Made by a program: the position numbers and the translations under genes. A stretch of DNA of 64,000 nucleotides, from NCBI GenBank assembly GCA_010671905.1, contig JAAHII010000001.1:1302001-1366000 (forward strand), given 5' to 3'. The notes under the pieces were generated by a model. It did no database searches. It worked only from the letters and a program-made list of their open reading frames with translations, and had not been told where the DNA came from. Within the stretch, counting starts at the first letter, position 1. Each line of letters opens with the position of its first letter. The stretch is from Leptolyngbya sp. SIOISBB. GTDB taxonomy: Bacteria; Cyanobacteriota; Cyanobacteriia; Phormidesmidales; Phormidesmidaceae. Positions 34,202 to 43,429 of the stretch are shown here, piece after piece.

Positions 34202-35666
34202 CTACGCTGTGACGGCACCTTTGAGAAACGGCAGCACAATCATGAAGCGGTAGCCCATCTCAGGGGTGCCCTGTAAGCTGAGGTCGCCGCCATGACGCTC
34301 AATCAAATGACGGCTTAGCAGCAGCGCCAGCGTTTCGCGCGACTGCATGATTTCGGCTTTAGTCTCAAAATCATGCAACTCAGTGTTACTGCCAGGAAAC
34401 CTCTCTTCGCGGCCAGTGGCCCTGGCTAGTAGCTGCGTCAGCAAGTCCATTTCTTGGGTCGTATTTTCTAATTTTTGATGTAACTCAGCCACTGCACTAG
34501 GAATGCCATCTCCCAGCCAAGGATGCGTCATTTTGATACTAATGTTGAGACTACTATCACGCTCGGCACTGTGGACTTGTAGCGTGCCCCCTTCGCCGGA
34601 TAGTTGAACGATGCTAAACAGTAGGTGATACAGCAGATATCTGACCACATCGCGATCAAGTGTCCAAACGCGCGAGCCTGGTTCTACCGTCAGGCGCAGT
34701 TCTTGACTCTTTTTCTCTAGCAGCGGTGCCAGCATCCGCTCAACATGCTGCCCAATCATATCGACATCGACTGAGGCAGGCTGCAGGGGCTGCATACGAG
34801 CATCTAAGCTACTCAACTCTAAGACTTCATTCGCCAGTTCCAACAGATATTGACTACTGGTGTGGACAATGTCGGCATACTCACGCTGTTTGGGCGTCAA
34901 AGCACCATAAATTTCTCGACTCAGCATATTGGCCATGCCCGTAATCGTGGTTAACGGATTACGCATATCCTGAGTTAGCTGAGTCATCAAGGTCAGCCGC
35001 ACCGTATCGAGCAAAGAGTCATCCGCCTTACCTGCAGGCTGGCATGTTGCTGCCGTATTCGGCGCTGGCTTAGCTAGGGCGATCGCGAGCTGATGGCGCT
35101 CATATTCGCTGATGCTCCAACGGGCAAGCAACTCCATAAAGGCGATCGTTTCTGGAGCAAAACTGCGTGGCTCAACATCCATCGCGGTCAGCATGCCTAA
35201 ACAATTGCCGTCTGCCGTCAGCAACGGAATGCCGATATACGAACGGATACCGTATTCTTGGACCAAATAGGACTGTGCGTAGGCACCCTCTACCAAAAAT
35301 CTCTGGCAGTACTAAGCTGCGCTGAGTGGATAACACCGTCTGGACTAAACTATCTTGCAATGGCAAGCGACGCGTTCGTGCTAAGGGATTCATCAAACCC
35401 AGTTGAGAAAGCCCAATTGCCGCCTTTAAAATCAAGGCCTCTGGGGTGATAATTCCAACGAAACTAATGGGAATATCCAAAAAGCGTGCTGCTGTTTGAG
35501 TAGCTTCTTCAAAAAGGGGAAATTCAACTTCTGTCAAGGTTGTATCCTGGTGCTGCGCAACGGGTTGGGCAAGGTGACTCAAGGATGATGAAAAATGAGG
35601 GGAAACCTGTCTAGAAGCGGTATAGGTTTCAGTTTCGAGCGAAATAGATGGCTTCATAGATATCAC
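34202..35666 (-). CDS. GAF-domain histidine-kinase-like protein lacking the phospho-acceptor His (one frameshift)
   Basis: About 487 residues when the frame is joined. Residues 50-200 form a GAF domain (ARFLDIPISFVGIITPEALI, then YGIRSYIGIPLLTADGNCLG). Next come a HisKA-like helix pair and a HATPase-like domain. The H-box reads LTQDMRNPLTTITG, with Gln where His is expected. The N-box region YLLYHLLFSIVQLS lacks its Asn, and no D-x-G-x-G is visible, while the end RHLIERHGGDLSLQGTPEMG survives. It is therefore probably a pseudokinase sensor. The frame breaks at the A5 run 35295-35299 (minus-strand T5); four would restore it (LPEILVEGAYAQSYLVQEYG). Orientation is convergent with the Coq4-like gene. 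Confidence 0.8.
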
Positions 35667-36235
35667 CGATGGCCCTAGCTTATCCGAACTTATAGAAAGT
35701 ATTCCCAGGGACGATCTCTGACTAAACGTAAAAACAAGAAATATCCTAAAAAAACCGAGTTTCTATTAGGAAGACTATCGGTTATTACGGACTTTTATTG
35801 TCTCTCAGATTAGAGGCATGAGAATTTACCTGTTACGTGCTCAAATTGGCTTGTTCACACCTGGACAGCCAACAGAATTTCTACGGATAAAACCTAACTT
35901 AGAGAGTACTTCCTTGGAGTTTCTACGAGACTTTCCCTAGATGGCCCTTGGTAGATGTCTCTTTTAGAGCTAGCTGTCCATACGGGTCAACAGCCACCTG
36001 CCCTCACCTCAGATGCCAGCATGCAGGAGATTACCTTGATACTCGTTCTGCGTATTATCGCCGTAGATGCAGGCTAGCTCTCCCGGTTTGAGAAAGCTCA
36101 TATCAGTCAACCATGATGTCTCTATCCTGAGTGGAGTAATGACTGGAAGTTAGCGTCGCCAGATCAGACAGGAACCTTAAATACAGGCGCAGCCCAATCC
36201 AGGAAATAGGAAAGTGGAGTCGAGCGAAACGTGAA
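35667..36235. other. Spacer without recognised features
   Basis: About 570 bp between two minus-strand genes. A/T-rich stretches at 35720-35840 may contain the promoter of the GAF gene. I see no gene, RNA or repeat that I can support. Confidence 0.35.
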
Positions 36236-36967
36236 CTAATCCTTCGCCGTCCAAGCAGGATGATTCATGAGCGCATCCATGACTCTGACGCCCCGCAACT
36301 GGTTAGTCAAAGGTAGATGCCCTAACGGCGCTTCTAGATTCCAGGTGAATTCTCCGGGATAACGGGTCCAAATATTGCTGTCTTTCCACGCGATCTTAGG
36401 CCAAAATTTGTCCCAGTTTTTACCCACTCCTAGCCAAATTTCTCGTTGTTTAGAAAACCCGAATTTACCTTCTGAATAGAGCAGCCAGAGCTGATTGAGG
36501 GTTTGCAAGTCGAGGTTAGGGAAGATGTTGACCTCAGTGAAGTAGAGCCACTTGCGTTTGACAGCATTTTCACCGGCGAGTTCGCACATTTTTTGTAAGG
36601 TTAGGCGATCGGCCAGTTCAAAGTCTTGCTGTATCAGGGCTATTTGGATGTCACTATAATCAACGCCGCAGTCTGGGGAAAGCGGTAGCAGCCCGTTGGC
36701 AAACTGGCTGTCGAGAAAGGCTTGAACGTTGGCATCCTCGATCTGATGCAGCCACTGCAGCGATCGCCCCGCAGCAATTGAGGGCTGAGCCGGTGGTTGG
36801 ACCGCCAGCAAAAAGTCCATCAAAATCTGATAGCCAGGGTCTCCAACTGCGATGAGTTGCGGTAGGGCGGCCAATTGTTGCTTAAGAGGGCCATCCCATA
36901 GCTGTTTTTTCAGAGATTCCAGCAGTTCTAAAGAGGCCGATGAATTATTGACGATCGAACTGCTCAT
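36236..36967 (-). CDS. gun4: GUN4 tetrapyrrole-binding regulator
   Basis: 243 residues, close to the usual cyanobacterial length. The N-terminal helical repeat domain (about 1-90, LKKQLWDGPLKQQLAALPQL, PSIAAGRSLQWLHQI) precedes the GUN4 core: YSDIQIALIQQDFELADRLT, LPL/NIFPNLDLQTLNQLWLLY, SEGKFGFSKQREIWLGVGKN, FTWNLEAPLGHLPLTNQLRG. GUN4 binds protoporphyrin IX and Mg-protoporphyrin and stimulates Mg-chelatase (ChlH) in chlorophyll synthesis. Start ATG 36967 with only a weak ribosome-binding site. Divergent from icd across a 344-bp spacer. Confidence 0.9.
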   Translation of the reverse strand: MSSSIVNNSSASLELLESLKKQLWDGPLKQQLAALPQLIAVGDPGYQILMDFLLAVQPPAQPSIAAGRSLQWLHQIEDANVQAFLDSQFANGLLPLSPDCGVDYSDIQIALIQQDFELADRLTLQKMCELAGENAVKRKWLYFTEVNIFPNLDLQTLNQLWLLYSEGKFGFSKQREIWLGVGKNWDKFWPKIAWKDSNIWTRYPGEFTWNLEAPLGHLPLTNQLRGVRVMDALMNHPAWTAKD

Positions 36968-37311
36968 ATGTAGACGAGGATCTGGGTATCAGGGGTTATT
37001 AACAGGTGAATCAGTCCTTGCGATAAGCCGACGATGGACGATCCAATATTTGATGATCCTACAACTCAAGCTGCCTACTGAACCAGGAGTCAGGAGAATT
37101 TGGAAAATTTTGGGATGTTTTTCGCCAGGCTGGTCACTACCAGTGGCGATTTCCAGAAAGATTTAAGGCGCGATTCGGGCTGACATGATTGATGCGATCG
37201 CTATACCAGACAAGCCTCTGAGAAGGTTGCGTCTAGCGGTGGGGGGCTGATTTTCCTAGTGCTCCCGATTTCGTAGCGTTCATCACCGATAAATCTAGGA
37301 GGCAGCCCACA
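36968..37311. promoter_or_regulatory. Divergent gun4 / icd intergenic region
   Basis: 344 bp between divergent starts; it must hold both promoters. A strong AGGAGG at 37297-37302, nine bases before ATG 37312, fixes the icd start. I could not identify convincing -10/-35 pairs or an NtcA site. Confidence 0.5.
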
Positions 37312-38784
37312 ATGTATCGTAAGCTAGCCCTTGAAACGACTCTTTCCCACGAAGCGCCTATGTACGAACGCATAACTCCCCCCACAACGGGTGAAAAAAT
37401 CACCTTCAAAGACGGTGAACCGGTTGTTCCTGATATGCCCATCATTCCCTTCATTCGCGGCGATGGCACGGGGGTGGATATTTGGCCTGCGGCTCAGGCG
37501 GTATTTGACGCAGCCGTGGCGCATGCCTATGGCACTAACCGCCGCATTGTTTGGTTCAAAGTGTATGCCGGTGACGAAGCTTGTGAGCAGTACGGACAAT
37601 ATCAATATTTGCCTGAAGATACGCTCCAAGCCATCCGTGACTTTGGCATGGCCATCAAAGGACCGTTAACTACACCGATTGGGGGCGGCATTCGCTCTTT
37701 GAATGTGGCTCTGCGGCAAATCAACGACTTGTATGCCTGCGTACGCCCCTGTAAGTACTACGCGGGCACCCCCTCGCCGCACAAGCGCCCCGACAAACTG
37801 GACGTTATTGTCTATCGAGAGAATACGGAAGACATTTACCTGGGGATTGAATGGAAGCAGGGCGATCCCACCTGCGATCGCCTCATTAAGCTGTTGAACG
37901 AAGACCTGATTCCTGGCACTCCAGAGCATGGCGATAAAAAAATTCGCCTCGACTCGGGTCTTGGCATCAAACCAATTAGCAAATTTGGCACCCAGCGACT
38001 GGTCCGTCGCGCCATTCAACATGCTTTAAGACTGCCCAAAGCCAAGCAGCAGGTGACGCTGGTGCACAAAGGCAACATCATGAAGTACACCGAGGGGGCC
38101 TTCCGCGACTGGGGCTACGAATTGGCCACTTCAGAATTTCGCAATGAGTGTGTCACCGAACGGGAGTCTTGGGTGCTGAGCAATAAAGAAGCCAACCCCG
38201 ATATTTCCATCGAAGCCAACGCCCACAAGGTCGAACCGGGTTATGACTCGCTCACTGCTGAGAAGAAAGCCGAGGCTTGCCAAGAGGTCGAGGCTATTCT
38301 CAACAGCATCTGGGAAACCCACGGCAACGGTCAGTGGAAAGACAAGGTCATGGTGAACGATCGCATTGCTGACAGCATTTTTCAGCAGATTCAGACGCGC
38401 CCGGATGAGTACTCCATTCTGGCGACGATGAATTTGAATGGCGATTATCTGTCCGATGCGGGAGCTGCGATCGTCGGTGGTCTGGGTATGGGACCCGGCG
38501 CCAACATCGGCGACACTTGCGCCATTTTTGAAGCGACTCACGGCACCGCGCCCAAGCACGCCGGATTAGACCGGATTAACCCTGGTTCGGTCATTCTTTC
38601 GGGGGTGATGATGCTGGAGTATATGGGCTGGCAAGAGGCCGCCGATCTGATCAAAAAAGGACTCGGTGCCGCGATCTCCAATGGGGAAGTCACCTATGAC
38701 TTGGCCCGCATGATGGAGCCACCGGTTGAGCCGCTGAAATGCTCGGCATTTGCCCAGGCCATCATCAGCCACTTTGACGATTAG
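37312..38784 (+). CDS. icd: NADP-dependent isocitrate dehydrogenase
   Basis: 490 residues. Hallmarks are [40 protein letters not shown] (substrate Ser loop), [33 protein letters not shown] and [20 protein letters not shown], ending with [13 protein letters not shown]. It converts isocitrate to 2-oxoglutarate with NADP in the cytosol, making the carbon skeleton for nitrogen assimilation. The ribosome-binding site points to ATG 37312, which gives a 16-residue extension before the usual start [11 protein letters not shown] (ATG 37360); both are possible in vivo. A strong terminator follows. Confidence 0.98.
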   Translation: MYRKLALETTLSHEAPMYERITPPTTGEKITFKDGEPVVPDMPIIPFIRGDGTGVDIWPAAQAVFDAAVAHAYGTNRRIVWFKVYAGDEACEQYGQYQYLPEDTLQAIRDFGMAIKGPLTTPIGGGIRSLNVALRQINDLYACVRPCKYYAGTPSPHKRPDKLDVIVYRENTEDIYLGIEWKQGDPTCDRLIKLLNEDLIPGTPEHGDKKIRLDSGLGIKPISKFGTQRLVRRAIQHALRLPKAKQQVTLVHKGNIMKYTEGAFRDWGYELATSEFRNECVTERESWVLSNKEANPDISIEANAHKVEPGYDSLTAEKKAEACQEVEAILNSIWETHGNGQWKDKVMVNDRIADSIFQQIQTRPDEYSILATMNLNGDYLSDAGAAIVGGLGMGPGANIGDTCAIFEATHGTAPKHAGLDRINPGSVILSGVMMLEYMGWQEAADLIKKGLGAAISNGEVTYDLARMMEPPVEPLKCSAFAQAIISHFDD

Positions 38785-38846
38785 AACTCGATCCAGTGGC
38801 TGGTCATTAGGTAATCGCAGCTAAATTCACATTATCAATAGTCAAG

Positions 38847-38887
38847 AAAAGGGAGATTTCAGCCAAGTGGCTGATGTCTCCCTTTTT
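38847..38887 (+). terminator. Rho-independent terminator of icd
   Basis: AAAAGGGAGA, then TCAGCCA, loop AG, TGGCTGA, then TCTCCCTTTTT: a long stem with a T-run about 65 bp past the icd stop. Confidence 0.9.
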
Positions 38888-39092
38888 GCGGCTGTACGGA
38901 AATGGACAACCAGATCTTGTAGTTTGCCCTAGTCATAAGACCGTCAGATTCGGCCACATAGTTTGATTAGCCAATGGTTGCCTGGGCGATCGCTGGGCAA
39001 TTTCAGACTTCGTAAACGACTGTCAATCGGCCTGAAGGGCTGGGCAGACTAGCAATGTGATCGGATAGTTGAACTCGCTTTGGAGCAGCGCC

Positions 39093-40214
39093 ATGGGACT
39101 GTTTGAGAAAATCACCGGCGAATTTGTTGACATTATCGAATGGCTCGATCAGAGCGAAGATACGATCGCCTACCGCTTTGAGCGCTTTCAAAACGAGATC
39201 AAAATGGGGGCCAAGCTCACCGTCCGTCCCGGTCAAAAAGCAGTCTTCGTCAATGAAGGGCAAGTGGCAGACGCCTTTGACCCGGGCATGTATACCCTCT
39301 CTACCCAAAACATGCCGGTCTTGAGCACCTTAAAAGGCTTTCCCTACGGATTCAATTCACCGTTCAAGGCCGAAGTTTACTTCTTCAACACCAAGATTTT
39401 CACTAATTTAAAGTGGGGCACATCGAACCCGATCGCCGTCAATGTTCCCGACTTGGGCGGTACCGTACGCATCCGCGCCTATGGCACCTACAGCATGCGA
39501 GTCCAAGACCCGGTGCGGCTGCTGCAAGACTTGGTCAGCACTGACGGACTGTTTCAAATCGATGAGATCAGCGACCAAATTCGCAACATGCTGGTGTCAT
39601 CGTTTGCGACTTGGTTAGGTCAATCAGGGCTGAACTTTGCTGACTTTGCGGCAAACTATCGCGCTTCGGGTGACACCATTCGCGCCGCCATCCAGTCCGA
39701 CATTGAAGAATTTGGTATCACGCTGCCGCATTTTCTAATTGAGAATATCTCGCTGCCGCCTGAAGTCGAGCAGGCCCTCGATCGCCGCGCGTCTATCAAC
39801 GTCTTGGGCAATATGCAAGCGTACACCCAATATCAAGCCGCGAACGCGATCGAAGCCTCAGCTGAAAATCCCAACGGCGGCAACCAGGCGGTTGACCTGG
39901 GTGTGGGCCTCGCCATGGGCCAACAAATTGTCAATGCGATGCAAGGTCAGGCGGCAACAGCGGCTCCGGCTCCCGCCCCAACTGCCGCCCCAGCCGCAAG
40001 TGCACCGCCGCCACCCATGCCGACCCAGACTCAATGGTTTATTACCCGAGAGGGGCAAAATTTTGGCCCCTTTGCAGCGAATCAACTGCTGGCCAATGGG
40101 TTAACGGCGCAATCTTATGTGTGGTGCAACGGCATGTCGGGCTGGCAGCAAGCAGCTAACCTGCCAGAATTAGCCCCCTTGTTAACTGCTCCGCCCCCGC
40201 CGATGCCACAGTAG
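39093..40214 (+). CDS. SPFH-domain protein with C-terminal GYF_2 domain
   Basis: 373 residues from ATG 39093, with GGAG at 39082-39085. Residues 1-250 are an SPFH/band-7-like domain of the YdjI/'virion core' subgroup (MGLFEKITGEFVDIIEWLDQ, GQKAVFVNEGQVADAFDPGM, RIRAYGTYSMRVQDPVRLLQ, FLIENISLPPEVEQALDRRA). A Pro/Ala-rich linker (about 290-315) leads to a GYF_2 domain (WFITREGQNFGPFAANQL, SYVWCNGMSGWQQA). SPFH proteins build large membrane-linked assemblies. It is followed after 37 bp by a zinc-ribbon protein, a pairing known for this subgroup, so the two probably act together at the membrane. Confidence 0.85.
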   Translation: MGLFEKITGEFVDIIEWLDQSEDTIAYRFERFQNEIKMGAKLTVRPGQKAVFVNEGQVADAFDPGMYTLSTQNMPVLSTLKGFPYGFNSPFKAEVYFFNTKIFTNLKWGTSNPIAVNVPDLGGTVRIRAYGTYSMRVQDPVRLLQDLVSTDGLFQIDEISDQIRNMLVSSFATWLGQSGLNFADFAANYRASGDTIRAAIQSDIEEFGITLPHFLIENISLPPEVEQALDRRASINVLGNMQAYTQYQAANAIEASAENPNGGNQAVDLGVGLAMGQQIVNAMQGQAATAAPAPAPTAAPAASAPPPPMPTQTQWFITREGQNFGPFAANQLLANGLTAQSYVWCNGMSGWQQAANLPELAPLLTAPPPPMPQ

Positions 40215-40251
40215 GCCCGCGACACAGTGCATACAGGCGTATGGTTCATCC

Positions 40252-41757
40252 ATGACTACTTCAACCACACCATCCACTAGCGAAGCATCCGTCTGTCCAG
40301 GCTGCGGAGCAGGCTTAGTCTTTAATCCGAAACTGGGCAAATTGTCATGTCCCTATTGCAACACCTCAAAAACGGTAATCGGCAACTCTAATGCCGTTGA
40401 AGAAAATCCGCTACAGCAGTCGCTTTTGCAGCAGGTCAAGTCAACGACTCGTCTGTCAGCCAAAGCGCAGCAGGTAGAGTGCAACGGCTGTCATGCGTTG
40501 ATTAGTTTTGAGCCACCCGATGTGGCTGGCGATTGTCCCTTTTGTGGCACTCACATTACGGCGCAACCACAAAGCGCTGATCCCGTCATTACCCCGGGGG
40601 GCATTCTACCGTTCAAAGTCGGACGTAAAGAGGGGCGCCAAAAGCTGACAAAATGGCTATCAACCCGTTGGTTCGCACCCTCTAGCCTGAAGCAACTGGC
40701 TCAGCATGAAGCTTTGACTGGGGTTTATCTGCCGTTTTGGACCTTTGATGCCAAGACGCGCACCCACTACACGGGCCAGCGAGGCGACTATTACTACGTG
40801 ACCAAAACCCGGCGGGTCAAAGATTCCAATGGTGAATGGAAAACTGAAGAATACCAAGAGCGCCGTACCCGTTGGAGTTCCGCCTCGGGGACGGTGAATC
40901 GAGCTTTTGATGACATTCTCATACCCGCGATAAAAAGTGTCGATCTAGACCGGCTAAGGAAAATGGGTCCCTGGCCCTTGAAACACTTAGTGGCCTACGA
41001 TCCGTCATTTTTACAAGGATTTCGGGCGCAGCGCTATCAAGTCAGTCTGCCCAACGGCCATAGCAAAGCCAAAGTTGAAATGAGTCACGGCATTGACTCA
41101 GCCATTCGCTCGGATATTGGGGGAAACGAGCAGCGCATCAGTTCTCGCGATACCCAATACCGAGATGAAACCTTTAAGCACATCCTTTTGCCCGTGTGGA
41201 TGGCGACCTATCGGTTTAAGAACAAACCGTATCAGGTCATGATCAACGGCGAGAACGGCAAGGTCGAGGGAGATCGCCCCTATTGCCCCTTCAAAATTGC
41301 TGGAGCCATTACTGGCGTCTTGGTGGCGATCGGCACGATTTGGGGTGGCTATTCCTACTCTCAGGGGGAATGGGACTTACCAGCGTGGCTCACCAATCCA
41401 GGGACTTTGCTACCCACACCGGCGCCCTCATCGCCGCCCACGGAAACCAACTCTGCTGAGCAGCCTTCTACCGCACCAGCAACTAGCACTCCCGCCCCGA
41501 CAACAGCCCCGGAGACCACCACCCCAAGTCCAGCTTTTGCAGAGGGCTTAAATGCAGCGTCGGAAGCAGCGACCAAAACTCAAGCAGCGCAGAGCAAGCA
41601 AGAATGGCAAGAAGTTACCAATCTCTGGGCTGAGGCGATCGAAACTTTGAAGCAGGTACCCACTGATGATCCGAACGCGGCGATCGCGCAGCAAAAAATC
41701 CAGGAGTACCAAAGAAATCTAAACTATGCGCGTGAGCAACTCGCCAAAGCGCCATAA
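40252..41757 (+). CDS. Zinc-ribbon protein with single membrane segment, partner of SPFH protein
   Basis: 501 residues. Two zinc ribbons lie at the N-terminus (CPGCGAGLVFNPKLGKLSCP with CPYC; CNGCHALISFEPPDVAGDC with CPFC). Then comes a conserved domain with LPFKVGRKEGRQKLTKWLST, TGVYLPFWTFDAKTRTHYTG, RAFDDILIPAIKSVD and ILLPVWMATYRFKNKPYQVM. A hydrophobic helix (about 348-368, IAGAITGVLVAIGTIWGGYS), a Pro/Thr-rich stretch and a coiled C-terminus follow. Databases sometimes label such proteins as helicase-like, but no helicase motif is visible. 37 bp downstream of the SPFH gene: likely one operon. Confidence 0.8.
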   Translation: MTTSTTPSTSEASVCPGCGAGLVFNPKLGKLSCPYCNTSKTVIGNSNAVEENPLQQSLLQQVKSTTRLSAKAQQVECNGCHALISFEPPDVAGDCPFCGTHITAQPQSADPVITPGGILPFKVGRKEGRQKLTKWLSTRWFAPSSLKQLAQHEALTGVYLPFWTFDAKTRTHYTGQRGDYYYVTKTRRVKDSNGEWKTEEYQERRTRWSSASGTVNRAFDDILIPAIKSVDLDRLRKMGPWPLKHLVAYDPSFLQGFRAQRYQVSLPNGHSKAKVEMSHGIDSAIRSDIGGNEQRISSRDTQYRDETFKHILLPVWMATYRFKNKPYQVMINGENGKVEGDRPYCPFKIAGAITGVLVAIGTIWGGYSYSQGEWDLPAWLTNPGTLLPTPAPSSPPTETNSAEQPSTAPATSTPAPTTAPETTTPSPAFAEGLNAASEAATKTQAAQSKQEWQEVTNLWAEAIETLKQVPTDDPNAAIAQQKIQEYQRNLNYAREQLAKAP

Positions 41758-42231
41758 GCTTGAAACACCCAGGATAGTGCGGTGAATTCAGCCAGATGTA
41801 GGGAGAGGCCATTGACGATTTTCAACGCCTCAACTGCCTGCTGAGTTGGAGCGTGCAGCTAGAAACAAGAAAGTCGATCATCAGGGCAAAGCCTCGTCAG
41901 ATTGCTGGCTGTAATCATCGTTTTGACTGCAGATTTGCATAAATATTCCTCTACAAAGGACAACTTCTCTTAATAACCTACCTTTGAGAGGAAATGGGCA
42001 GTCAGAACCATTGCCAAATTTCAATTACTATCATAGGCACCCAAACAAACCCCAAAGCTTTACCCAGAGGGAAATTCAATGCCTCAAAATATTTCACACA
42101 AATTTAAACATTGTTTCACTTTTAGGTTGAGTTATTTGGTGTTTTGTTGTGTTAGATTGCTTCCTTGAGGTGGCAATACTACGGTTAGTCCTGCTCATTC
42201 TCTTAATTTCATTGCTGAGGATTGACCTGCG
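41758..42231. other. Spacer upstream of the SemiSWEET gene
   Basis: About 470 bp, A/T-rich towards its right end (42080-42200). No gene or repeat recognised. GAGG at 42217-42220 serves the next gene. Confidence 0.35.
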
Positions 42232-42624
42232 ATGGATTCGATGACTGCACTTGGAATTGTGGCGGGTTCGTTGACCACTTTGGCTTATCTTCCCCAAGTT
42301 TTGAAAACCTGGCGATCGCGCTCGGCTGACGGCATGTCTTGGAGCATGTTGATTATTCTGTGCGCCGGGATTGCTCTCTGGCTGGTCTATGGGGTCTACG
42401 TTCACGACATGCCCCTAATCTTGGCCAACCTCTTAACTCTCGTCTTTTCGTCGGCAATCTTAGGGGTCAAAATTCGCTATGAGGCTATGCCCAAGCTGCG
42501 GGCACGTCAGTTGATTACTCCGGGAGCCGCTACTTTACAGCCGTCGCTCGTCGAAGACTGGCAGTTAGAAACCGAAATGACTTTTACCCAGCCTGAGTCG
42601 GAGTCGTCTTCGCCCGTTGCCTAA
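42232..42624 (+). CDS. SemiSWEET-type sugar transporter
   Basis: 130 residues with three hydrophobic helices forming one triple-helix bundle: ALGIVAGSLTTLAYLPQVLK with the P-Q motif, SWSMLIILCAGIALWLVYGV and ILANLLTLVFSSAILGVKI. SemiSWEETs dimerise to make a sugar uniporter in the inner membrane. The hydrophilic tail after residue 88 is longer than usual. Its last 41 bp overlap the convergent regulator gene. Confidence 0.85.
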   Translation: MDSMTALGIVAGSLTTLAYLPQVLKTWRSRSADGMSWSMLIILCAGIALWLVYGVYVHDMPLILANLLTLVFSSAILGVKIRYEAMPKLRARQLITPGAATLQPSLVEDWQLETEMTFTQPESESSSPVA

Positions 42625-43081
42625 AACTTTCAAAATCAATCACGTTAGACGCTGTTGCAGCCTGCCAAATATCTTGAATCACGGTATTGAGCGGCGGTAG
42701 CACCATCAAAACCAGTTGTCCTAGACCGGCACCTTCGCGATCGGCGACCTTCATGACTTGTGGCATATCAGCCCAGTCTGGCGCGACCAAGAACACCTCA
42801 TTGGGAGTCGTGACCAAGTGTTTGTCATGAAGTGTCGTATCTAGTCCATGCTTGTCTAAAAACGCCACGAGTTTACGCACCATCTGTAGCGAAATTTGCT
42901 TGCGCATATGGGCGATCGTGCGAATTTCGAGCACTTGTTCCCAGCTGTAAATCACGGTGGGCTTTTTGGGGTTGCCATATTTTTGCGGCACAATGACGCC
43001 CGTCCGATCTAGATAAGCCAGTCGGCTGGATGTGGTTTGGGTTAATGCCAACGTTTCTTGACGCGTAAAACCTTCGATCAT
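42584..43081 (-). CDS. MerR-like DNA-binding regulator
   Basis: 165 residues. The N-terminal 75 residues form a MerR-type winged helix: FTRQETLALTQTTSSRLAYL (recognition helix), DRTGVIVPQKYGNPKKPTVI (wing), YSWEQVLEIRTIAHMRKQIS and LQMVRKLVAFLDKHGL. The rest (about 80-165) is an unassigned effector or dimer part without the usual MerR cysteines. It is divergent from nrdJ, so it may control that gene or itself. Confidence 0.75.
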   Translation of the reverse strand: MIEGFTRQETLALTQTTSSRLAYLDRTGVIVPQKYGNPKKPTVIYSWEQVLEIRTIAHMRKQISLQMVRKLVAFLDKHGLDTTLHDKHLVTTPNEVFLVAPDWADMPQVMKVADREGAGLGQLVLMVLPPLNTVIQDIWQAATASNVIDFESFRQRAKTTPTQAG

Positions 43082-43238
43082 TGAGCGCTAGGGGTAGAGT
43101 AGGCAATGCCATGCACTGGACTGTGCGATAACGGCTCAAGCAGGCTGGGCGATCGCATCGTGACCGCATCCTTAACTCTCTACACTCTAGCGTACGTACA
43201 CCTCTGTAAACGTTGTGCTATCGTGTATACGACTTTAC

Positions 43239-43259
43239 GGGGTGTCATGATCATGCCCC
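43239..43259. promoter_or_regulatory. Palindrome in the regulator / nrdJ spacer
   Basis: GGGG, TGT, CATGATCATG, CCCC: a perfect ten-base palindrome flanked by G4 and C4, midway between the divergent MerR-like gene and nrdJ (348-bp spacer 43082-43429). It could be an operator for the adjacent regulator. This is inferred from symmetry and position only. Confidence 0.35.
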
Positions 43260-43429
43260 CTACCAATAGCGTAAAATTTTCTTTTCTTTTCTCCATAGCC
43301 CTAGATGTGACTTATGATATTGGCTCATCAGGCATCGAGCTAGCCCGCAGTATGGGTACGAGGTTTTGACTGTTGGTCTGCTCTTTTTAGGTATTTAGCC
43401 CCCATTCTTCTTCACAAGGATTAGGATTC

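Noticed and set aside
40252-41757. Primosomal helicase-like protein
   Set aside because: Only zinc ribbons are present; no Walker or helicase motifs.
43170-43429. Cobalamin riboswitch upstream of nrdJ
   Set aside because: No B12-box-like core (GCCACTG) or suitable folded leader could be found.
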